The position numbers and the translations under genes were made by a program. DNA of 64,000 nucleotides from Acidithiobacillus sp. AMEEHan (lineage in GTDB: Bacteria > Pseudomonadota > Gammaproteobacteria > Acidithiobacillales > Acidithiobacillaceae), in NCBI RefSeq assembly GCF_030996345.1, contig NZ_CP118747.1, positions 742,001 to 806,000 on the forward strand. Direction: 5' to 3'. This document shows, one piece after another, positions 58,048-64,000 of the stretch. The notes under the pieces were generated by a model that saw only the letters and a program-made list of their open reading frames with translations, searched no databases and was not told the origin of the DNA. Numbering within the stretch: position 1 is the stretch's first letter; the number at the start of each line of letters is the position of its first letter.

Positions 58048-59715
58048 CTACCGGCTGATCGGCTTGAAGCGCAGTCGATGGGGACGTGCAGCCTCTTCTC
58101 CCAGGCGGCGCCGCTTGTCCTCCTCGTACTCGCGGTAGTTGCCAGTGAAGAACTCCACATGGGCATCACCCTCAAAGGCGATGATGTGCGTGGCAATACG
58201 GTCGAGAAACCAGCGGTCGTGCGAGATCACCATCACCGTGCCGGCAAATTCCAGCAGGGCATCCTCCAGCGCGCGCAAGGTTTCCACGTCGAGGTCGTTA
58301 GAGGGCTCGTCGAGCAACAGCACATTCCCACCGGTCAGTAGGGTCTTGGCAAGATGCAGACGGCCACGTTCACCGCCAGAAAGCTGCCCCACCAGCTTTT
58401 GCTGATCTGCGCCCTTGAAATTGAAACGCCCACAATACGCCCGCGAGGGAATCTCGAACTTACCGATCTGCAGGATATCCAGACCACCCGAGATCTCTTC
58501 CCAGACATTTTTTTTGGCCGCAAGGGCATCGCGCGACTGGTCGACGTAGGCGAGCTGCACCGTCGAGCCGATCTTCACCGTGCCCACATCCGGCTGCTCT
58601 TGGCCGGTGATGAGCCTGAAAAAGGTCGACTTGCCGGCGCCGTTGGGGCCGATGATACCGACGATGGCGCCCGGCGGGATCTTGAAGCTCAAATTTTCGA
58701 AGAGCAGCCGGTCGCCAAATCCCTTGGCGACATTCTCGAACTCGATGACTTCATTGCCCAGTCGCTCCGCTACCGGAATGAAGATTTCCTGGGTTTCGTT
58801 GCGCGCCTGATATTCATAGGAGCTCAGCTCTTCAAACCGCGCCAGACGCGCCTTGCTCTTGCTCTGCCGTCCCCGGGCACTCTGCCGTACCCATTCCAAC
58901 TCCTGCTTCATCGCCTTGATGCGCGAGGCCTCGGCGCGGGCTTCCTGCTCCAGTCGTTTTTCCTTCTGTTCGAGCCAGGAGGAATAGTTGCCTTTCCAGG
59001 GGATGCCTTGGCCACGGTCGAGCTCGAGAATCCACTCGGCGGCGTTGTCGAGAAAATACCGATCGTGGGTGACCGCCACCACGGTTCCGGGGAAGCGCGC
59101 CAGATATTGCTCCAGCCACTCCACCGATTCGGCATCGAGATGGTTGGTGGGTTCATCAAGAAGAAGCATGTCGGGGCGACTGATGAGCAGGCGACACAGC
59201 GCAATCCGCCGCTTTTCGCCACCAGAGAGGGTACCCACCTTGGCTTCCCACGGTGCCAGACGCAGGGCGTCGGCAGCAACCTCCATCTGCTGCTCGGCCT
59301 GATGGCCATCGCCAGCCGCCAGAATCGCTTCCAGGCGTGCTTGCTCGCTGGCCAGATGGTCAAAATCGGCATCGGGCTCCGCGTAGGCGGCATAGACCGC
59401 TTCGAGCTCGGCTCGCGCCGTCAGGATCTCGCCCAGACCTTCTTCTACGGCTTCGCGCACGGTCTTTTCCGGATCGACCTGCGGCTCCTGCGGCAGATAG
59501 CCAATTTTCAGATCGGGCATGGGCGTCGCTTCACCTTCATATTGCTTATCGACCCCGGCCATGATCTTGAGCAGGGTGGACTTCCCCGCGCCATTGAGGC
59601 CCAACACGCCAATCTTGGCGCCAGGGAAGAAAGACAGAGAGATGTCTTTGAGCAAGGCGCGTTTGGGCGGTACCACCTTGCTCAGGCGATTCATGGTGTA
59701 CACATATTGGGCCAT
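58048..59715 (-). CDS. ettA: Energy-dependent translational throttle protein EttA (ABC-F)
   Basis: 555-residue ABC-F protein that binds the ribosomal E site and slows translation when ADP is high. Two ATPase cassettes: Walker [16 protein letters not shown] and [15 protein letters not shown], signatures [15 protein letters not shown] and [15 protein letters not shown], plus the P-site tRNA-interacting arm (about 240-300, [26 protein letters not shown]). The Toe and arm regions match EttA rather than Uup. Start at ATG 59715, with an extended -10 just upstream (59748-59756). Confidence 0.95.
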   Translation of the reverse strand: MAQYVYTMNRLSKVVPPKRALLKDISLSFFPGAKIGVLGLNGAGKSTLLKIMAGVDKQYEGEATPMPDLKIGYLPQEPQVDPEKTVREAVEEGLGEILTARAELEAVYAAYAEPDADFDHLASEQARLEAILAAGDGHQAEQQMEVAADALRLAPWEAKVGTLSGGEKRRIALCRLLISRPDMLLLDEPTNHLDAESVEWLEQYLARFPGTVVAVTHDRYFLDNAAEWILELDRGQGIPWKGNYSSWLEQKEKRLEQEARAEASRIKAMKQELEWVRQSARGRQSKSKARLARFEELSSYEYQARNETQEIFIPVAERLGNEVIEFENVAKGFGDRLLFENLSFKIPPGAIVGIIGPNGAGKSTFFRLITGQEQPDVGTVKIGSTVQLAYVDQSRDALAAKKNVWEEISGGLDILQIGKFEIPSRAYCGRFNFKGADQQKLVGQLSGGERGRLHLAKTLLTGGNVLLLDEPSNDLDVETLRALEDALLEFAGTVMVISHDRWFLDRIATHIIAFEGDAHVEFFTGNYREYEEDKRRRLGEEAARPHRLRFKPISR

Positions 59716-59747
59716 TGGAAGTCCTTGCTGCGATCTGGATGTGCGCC

Positions 59748-59756
59748 AGTGTAGCA
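59748..59756 (-). promoter_or_regulatory. Candidate extended -10 promoter of ettA
   Basis: On the minus strand TGC-TACACT (59748-59756) reads as an extended -10 element 33 bases before the ettA ATG. No good -35 is needed or seen. Confidence 0.35.
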
Positions 59757-59771
59757 AAAACGCTGGCGCGA

Positions 59772-59800
59772 TTCCCCGCCTGCGGGCAAGCAGCTACAAT
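59772..59800 (+). promoter_or_regulatory. Candidate promoter of the small membrane ORF and panD
   Basis: -10 TACAAT at 59795-59800, with a poor -35 TTCCCC at 59772-59777 and a 17-base spacer, lies 33 bases before the ATG of the small ORF at 59833. It is divergent from the ettA promoter. Confidence 0.3.
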
Positions 59801-59832
59801 ACGCATGGTTCGCTTGGTGGAGGGGCAGAGAA

Positions 59833-59952
59833 ATGCTCAGCATGTGGGGAGAAATCGTGATCCTGGTAGGGACGCCCGTCCTGCTCTTGCTCGTCGCCGT
59901 GGGTGTCAATCGCCTCGCCCGCCATCATTCCAACGAGAAGAAGGAACGCTGA
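59833..59952 (+). CDS. Small membrane protein (39 residues) coupled to panD
   Basis: Unrecognised 39-codon frame: [20 protein letters not shown] then [19 protein letters not shown]. One predicted transmembrane helix (residues about 7-25) is followed by a basic tail, the classic form of a small inner-membrane protein. GGAGGGGCAGAG lies immediately before the ATG and a -10-like TACAAT about 33 bases upstream. Its TGA overlaps the panD ATG (TGATG), so its translation is linked to panD. It is too short for automatic calling. Real expression is inferred from start context and coupling; what it binds is unknown. Confidence 0.6.
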   Translation: MLSMWGEIVILVGTPVLLLLVAVGVNRLARHHSNEKKER

Positions 59953-60317
59953 TGCTGATCACCATGCTGAAAAGCAAGCTGCACCGGGCGCGGGTGACGG
60001 CGGTAGAACTCGATTATGAGGGCTCCTGCGCCATCGATGCCGATCTGCTCGCGGCGGCCGGCATTCTCCCCTTCGAGCAGATTCAGATCTACGACGTGAA
60101 CAATGGCGAGCGCTTCACCACGTATGCCATCAGTGCCGCGCCTGGCAGTGGCTGCATTTCGGTCAATGGTGCCGCTGCCCGGCGCGTCGCCTTGGGCGAC
60201 CTTCTCATCATCGCGAGCTATCTCCAAATGAGCCCACAGGAGGCGCAGGGCTGGCTACCCAAAGTGGTCCACGTCGATACACAAAATCGGGAAATTCGCC
60301 CCTCTCTCGTAGTCTGA
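59952..60317 (+). CDS. panD: Aspartate 1-decarboxylase (pyruvoyl-dependent)
   Basis: 121-residue proenzyme that makes beta-alanine for pantothenate and CoA. The self-cleavage site is the Gly24-Ser25 bond in DYEGSCAID, exactly the position numbered in E. coli PanD, which fixes the start at ATG 59952. Further conserved parts: [31 protein letters not shown] and [18 protein letters not shown]. The gene is coupled to the 39-residue membrane protein upstream. Confidence 0.95.
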   Translation: MLITMLKSKLHRARVTAVELDYEGSCAIDADLLAAAGILPFEQIQIYDVNNGERFTTYAISAAPGSGCISVNGAAARRVALGDLLIIASYLQMSPQEAQGWLPKVVHVDTQNREIRPSLVV

Positions 60318-60323
60318 GCTATC

Positions 60324-61553
60324 TTGCTGCTCGCCAATGTACCTGCAAGCGCGCGCCGACTGCTGGCCGCGCGCGCAGCGCGCAGTGTGGGGCAGGGTGC
60401 TCTGGTGGTCGATTTCGCCCTGTATCTGCACGCCCTGCACTGGACGGCAGAGGCCATTGGCGCTCTCTATTCTGCCAGCCTACTGCTGGGTGGACTGGCT
60501 ACCCTGCTGGTGGGGCCCGCCAGTGACCGCTATGGGGCGCGACGTTTTTTACTGGCCTACGAGGGTGTCCAGGTCCTGGCAGCCGTCCTCGCACTGCTCA
60601 GCAGCAACCCCGCCGCGCTCGGCGTCGCCGCCCTTCTCGGCGCCTTTGGACGGGGCGCCAATGGTGGGGCGGGCCCCTTCGCACCGGCGGAGCAGGCTTG
60701 GCTGTCCCGCATCCTCGCACAGGAGATCTGGGGCCGGATCTTACCCATCAATACCGCCATCGGGCTCGCAGGGATGGGCCTGGGGGCCGCGCTTGCCGCC
60801 CTGCCGAGCTTTTTCGCAGCGGATCTTCCCGAACTGCTGGGGTACCGCAGCCTCTTCCTTCTGGTCCTCCTGGGCGCATTGACCAGCCTGTGGTTGTTGT
60901 TCCGCGCCAACGAACCAAGACCCCGGGCCGCATCCGCACCGGCCACGCAGGCAGGCACCTCGGCCCCAGCGACGTTTCGCTGGCGTCCGTTGCTTGGCTT
61001 TGGCGCCATCAACAGCCTCAACGGCCTGGGCATCGGCTTGATCGGCCCCCTGATGGCCTATTGGCTGCATCTGCGTTTTCATGCGGGTCCCGCGCTGATC
61101 GGCCCAGGCATGGCCATCGCCTTTCTGGTGGCGGCAGCCAGCTCCCTGTTCAGCATTCGCCTGAACCGGCGCTTTGGTATGGTCGGCACGGTCGTGCGCC
61201 TGCGCCTGGTCGGCCTGCTGATGTTACTGATGATTCCTCTGGCGCCAACCTTCTGGCTGGCGATGCTCGCGTACATCCTCCGCTCGGCAATGAATCAGGG
61301 CAGTATCGGTTCCCGGCAGGCCCTGTTTCTTGGCATTGTCGACCAGCGACACCGAGGTCTCGCGGCCACCATCAACAGTCTGAGCATTCAGGCACCGCGC
61401 GCCATCGGCCCGGCCATCGCCGCACTGTTCTTCGCTGCGGGGCTGCTCAGCTGGCCCTTCTACCTCGGCGCCGGGCTACAAGCGCTGTATCTACTCCTTT
61501 TCAGTCGCTTTTTCGGCAATAGCGAAGCCGCCGCGAAGGGGCCCGATTCGTAG
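60324..61553 (+). CDS. Major facilitator superfamily transporter
   Basis: 409-residue inner-membrane transporter with about 12 hydrophobic segments. The motif A of MFS carriers is LVGPASDRYGARRFLLAYEG between segments 2 and 3, and the start RSVGQGALVVDFALYLHALHWTAEAIGALYSASLLLGGLATLL is TM1-TM2. Substrate unknown. TTG 60324 lies only 6 bases after panD, so panD-MFS may be one transcript. Its stop lies 2 bases before the end of the convergent ccsA gene. Confidence 0.85.
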   Translation: MLLANVPASARRLLAARAARSVGQGALVVDFALYLHALHWTAEAIGALYSASLLLGGLATLLVGPASDRYGARRFLLAYEGVQVLAAVLALLSSNPAALGVAALLGAFGRGANGGAGPFAPAEQAWLSRILAQEIWGRILPINTAIGLAGMGLGAALAALPSFFAADLPELLGYRSLFLLVLLGALTSLWLLFRANEPRPRAASAPATQAGTSAPATFRWRPLLGFGAINSLNGLGIGLIGPLMAYWLHLRFHAGPALIGPGMAIAFLVAAASSLFSIRLNRRFGMVGTVVRLRLVGLLMLLMIPLAPTFWLAMLAYILRSAMNQGSIGSRQALFLGIVDQRHRGLAATINSLSIQAPRAIGPAIAALFFAAGLLSWPFYLGAGLQALYLLLFSRFFGNSEAAAKGPDS

Positions 61554-61555
61554 CC

Positions 61556-62734
61556 TCAGAGTTTGCCGTAGGAATGCAGGCCCGACAGGAACATGTTGAC
61601 ACCCAGGAAGCAGAAGCTCACCACCCACAGACTCAGGAAGGACCACCAGGCCATGCCGCGGCCGCGCCAGCCCTTCACCACCCGGGCGTGCAAGAAGCCC
61701 GCGTAATTGAGCCAGACGATGAGGGCCCAGGTTTCCTTGGGGTCCCAAGACCAGAAACCGCCCCAGGCGCGTGCTGCCCAGACTGCGCCCAGGATGGTTG
61801 CCACGGTGAAAAACAGGAAACCCAGAGCGATGGCGCGGTACATGACCTCGTCCATGAGGTCGGCGTCGGGCAGACGGGCAGCCAAGACCCCGCGGCGCCG
61901 GACAGATCCTTCGCGCAGCAGGTAGGCTGCCCCGATCAGGCTGGCGATGGTGAAGTTGGCGTAGCCGACAAACATCATCGGCACATGCAGCTTCATCCAG
62001 AAACTCTGTAGGGCCGGGATGAGGGGCTCGACGCGGTCCATGTGTTGCGCCAGCGTCAGCCAGAGCAAAAATGCCACGGCTGCCGCCACCAAGGGCATGA
62101 TGAAGGCGCCGAGGCCTCGGTTTTCCGCCTTTTTCTCGTAATACAGGTAAAACAATGGCGTCGTCGCACAAAAGAGGACGAAGACTTCCCACAGATTACT
62201 GACAGGAATGTGTCCCCAGCTCGGGTGGCCGAGGTAGGTCTCGCGCCAGCGCACGCCCAGACCAATGAAACCGAAGATCACACCGCCCCAGGTCAGGCGC
62301 GTCGCCCAACGCCCAATCGACTCACGCCCCGAGAAAAAATACAGCAGGTAGGCCCCGGTACCGAGAAGGAGGAGTGCTGACATCCACATTACGGCGGCGA
62401 CGCCCTGCAACACGTAGTGCAGAAGAAAATCGTTTTCTGCCGTCTGTCCGTGGGCATAGAGCCAGACCGCGCCCAATGCAGGCAAGACACTGGCTACGGT
62501 CGTCCACTGCAGCGGGCGCCAGGCAACCCCTGCCAACAAAAGGCCGACATACCAGGACAGCAGAACCACATACTGCCAATAATCGAACTGTGCGCCCCAG
62601 CGGGCCAGAATGAACGCCGCAACTGCCGTCAGACCCAGAATCCAGGCCGCTTCCTGGCGCAGGATCTCCGCCAGGGTGCGGTGCCGAAACTCCGCGGGCA
62701 GCCCTTCTGCCCAGGATTCCATGCTCTTTGCCAT
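61556..62734 (-). CDS. ccsA: Cytochrome c biogenesis protein CcsA/ResC (system II)
   Basis: 392-residue integral membrane protein that, with ResB, carries heme across the membrane and attaches it to apocytochrome c. About eight transmembrane segments. The heme-handling tryptophan-rich WWD-type motif is WGGFWSWDPKETWALIVWLNYAGFLH, near the C-terminus, and conserved histidines lie in LAQHMDRVEP and the following stretch. GAGAGGAGCG precedes the ATG. It follows resB by 28 bases on the minus strand. Confidence 0.94.
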   Translation of the reverse strand: MAKSMESWAEGLPAEFRHRTLAEILRQEAAWILGLTAVAAFILARWGAQFDYWQYVVLLSWYVGLLLAGVAWRPLQWTTVASVLPALGAVWLYAHGQTAENDFLLHYVLQGVAAVMWMSALLLLGTGAYLLYFFSGRESIGRWATRLTWGGVIFGFIGLGVRWRETYLGHPSWGHIPVSNLWEVFVLFCATTPLFYLYYEKKAENRGLGAFIMPLVAAAVAFLLWLTLAQHMDRVEPLIPALQSFWMKLHVPMMFVGYANFTIASLIGAAYLLREGSVRRRGVLAARLPDADLMDEVMYRAIALGFLFFTVATILGAVWAARAWGGFWSWDPKETWALIVWLNYAGFLHARVVKGWRGRGMAWWSFLSLWVVSFCFLGVNMFLSGLHSYGKL

Positions 62735-62762
62735 GTGTTTCGCTCCTCTCTCTCTAAATGCG

Positions 62763-64000
62763 TCAACAATTCAAAGTAGTATCTTCTTTTCCAGGCGGCG
62801 CTCGCAAGGCACGCTCCCAGGCAGCGAACTCGCGGGCAAACTCCCGCTTGTTCCGGTCAGCGCTGGCACCCAGTTCCAGATGACTGCCGCCTTCCCGACC
62901 CTCCACCCGCGCCCAGACTCGCCGCTGCGGCAGGTAAAAGAGAATGAAAATTCCCAGAACGAGGGCCACACATCCCCAGTAGATGGGCACCGTGCCGGGC
63001 CACTTGGTAACCTGCAGACCGGCCGCCCACCGATGGTCGAAGGACTGCAGATGCAAAATGAAAGGAGCGGGGTAATCCCGCATCTCTGCCAACGCATTCA
63101 GGCTCGCCTGCACGAAGCGATCCTGCTCAGCAGCAGACATATTGGGTGCGACACGCGCGGCAAGCATCGCAAAGATCTGCTGAAACACCGCCGGAGATGC
63201 CTGCGCACCGCCATGCGCCGCCACCTGCAGGGCAGCCAGATAATTCAGAAACAGGGAGATGCCGCCGTTGGGCCCAACGGGCAAATAGACATAGTGATAG
63301 GGGTCGCCGAGCGCCTGACGATATCCCTGCACGAAATACCCTTGCCCGTCGCGGGTGATGGGACTGAAATAGGTATGGAATTCCGCTGCGCCACCATGCG
63401 GATCATGGACCACATAGGTGTAACTGGGTCCCAGGTTGACCATGGGGTTTTTCGGGTCGGGCTTGTCACCCACCGCCGTTCGCGGCATGACATTGTAGAG
63501 GGAGAAGTTCTTCAACTGCACCGAATAGCCGGAATCCCCTGCCTGCAAGGTCTGGCCAACCCGACCCGAGAGCTGCCCGGGTTGCAGCGCCGGCATCCCC
63601 AAGACGTAACTTTGCAGGTGCAGGAGAGAGCCACCATCACTGAAACTCGACTGATAGATCTCCACACCATCATAGGACATCGGATGATTGACACGAATGA
63701 TGCCGCTTTCCAGCACCTTACCCGACGGGCTGTAGAGCACCACATCGGAAACGAAATCGCTGGGCATGCCGGTGGAGTAATAACTGACGTGGAAAGAGCG
63801 CAGGTGGATGCGAAACGGCAGGGGCTGCACGAGGTAGCCATCGCCGGCCAGTTCGAAGACTGCATCCGCCGTCTGCCCCTCAGGGAGGGTGATGATGCCG
63901 CGGTAAGCGGGATTGTGCAGCGGCATCCAGGCCGAACGGGGAATTTCACTGAGTGGCAGGTCGAAGTTCTTGGCCGGCTTGAGGGTGCCCGTCCATTCCG
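62763..64000 (-). CDS. resB: Cytochrome c biogenesis protein ResB (5' end outside the window)
   Basis: C-terminal 412 codons of ResB/Ccs1, the system II partner of CcsA. The reading frame runs off the window end without a stop or reliable start (visible residues EWTGTLKPAKNFDLPLSEIP). A large periplasmic domain (DFVSDVVLYSPSGKVLESGIIRVNHPMSYDGVEIYQSSF) is followed by the last transmembrane segment (VPIYWGCVALVLGIFILFYLP) and the cytoplasmic end with GREGGSHLELGASADRNKREF. This arrangement matches ResB. Start and true length cannot be seen. Confidence 0.92.
   Translation of the reverse strand, partial: EWTGTLKPAKNFDLPLSEIPRSAWMPLHNPAYRGIITLPEGQTADAVFELAGDGYLVQPLPFRIHLRSFHVSYYSTGMPSDFVSDVVLYSPSGKVLESGIIRVNHPMSYDGVEIYQSSFSDGGSLLHLQSYVLGMPALQPGQLSGRVGQTLQAGDSGYSVQLKNFSLYNVMPRTAVGDKPDPKNPMVNLGPSYTYVVHDPHGGAAEFHTYFSPITRDGQGYFVQGYRQALGDPYHYVYLPVGPNGGISLFLNYLAALQVAAHGGAQASPAVFQQIFAMLAARVAPNMSAAEQDRFVQASLNALAEMRDYPAPFILHLQSFDHRWAAGLQVTKWPGTVPIYWGCVALVLGIFILFYLPQRRVWARVEGREGGSHLELGASADRNKREFAREFAAWERALRAPPGKEDTTLNC

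Noticed and set aside
58354-59754. Open frame opposite ettA
   Set aside because: No recognisable domains; the minus-strand ABC-F protein explains the region.
1-64000. CRISPR arrays, rRNA or tRNA genes
   Set aside because: No spaced direct repeats of the right kind, no rRNA-like sequence and no tRNA cloverleaf was found in the intergenic gaps, all of which are under 300 bases.

Overview
The window reads as chromosomal DNA of a GC-rich autotrophic proteobacterium. My best guess is an Acidithiobacillus-like organism: class I fructose-1,6-bisphosphatase next to type IV pilus genes, system II cytochrome c maturation (ResB/CcsA), Mla lipid transport, an XanB2-type chorismatase and an aryl-polyene-type cluster together suggest it. 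This is a judgement from protein sequence, not a database result. Most of the window is dense housekeeping DNA with 4-bp stop/start overlaps. I saw no rRNA, tRNA, CRISPR array or insertion sequence.

Layout. 1-16.0 kb: mlaC(partial)-mlaB-ABC ATPase (broken)-S4 protein-pdxA; an HNH nuclease on the minus strand; rsmA and a YbjN protein; argS and a SPOR protein on the minus strand; mscS; an MFS exporter with a divergent LysR regulator; the minus-strand operon rlmJ-small protein-exoIII-prmB; then GST-exoIII-hemH. 16.1-25.7 kb: a rebuilt type I restriction-modification island. On the minus strand it runs hsdR, a Phd/RelE-type toxin-antitoxin pair, a diverged leftover of another hsdR 3' end, hsdS, a HipA-like kinase, a DUF3037 protein, a GIY-YIG/DUF4357 protein, and (behind its own promoter) hsdM. 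A DUF1778 antitoxin with a beheaded GNAT toxin sits on the plus strand between them. 25.8-36.1 kb: slyD, anmK, aroE, pilB, pilS, pilR (frameshifted), pilD, coaE, zapD, fbp.

36.2-52.0 kb: an aryl-polyene/xanthomonadin-like cluster of visibly lower GC. A minus-strand chorismatase (XanB2 type, hydroxybenzoate supply) faces a plus-strand run: lipoprotein, ACP, membrane protein, AMP ligase, hotdog dehydratase, acyltransferase, LolA-like carrier, MMPL exporter, alpha/beta hydrolase, a 400-residue protein with a His...Asn-Cys signature, ketosynthase, chain-length-factor-like ketosynthase, second dehydratase and ketoreductase. A glycosyltransferase and a flavin halogenase-like enzyme follow on the minus strand, then a lipoprotein. 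The genes make biochemical sense as: activate an aromatic starter, elongate and reduce/dehydrate it on an ACP, transfer it to a lipid or glycolipid, and export it to the outer membrane.

52.2-64.0 kb: housekeeping again: sspB, a lytic transglycosylase, and on the minus strand prmA-zinc-ribbon protein-fis, aroQ-accB-accC, a nitroreductase and ettA; a 39-codon membrane ORF coupled to panD, an MFS transporter, and on the minus strand resB (partial)-ccsA.

Three single-base losses, all in short C or G runs (near 971, 1419 and 32620), break two otherwise well-conserved genes; sequencing error and real decay both remain possible. The most promising undescribed biology is the kinase/DUF3037/GIY-YIG cassette coupled to hsdS, and the combination of chorismatase, halogenase-like enzyme and the unknown His/Cys protein with the aryl polyene machinery.
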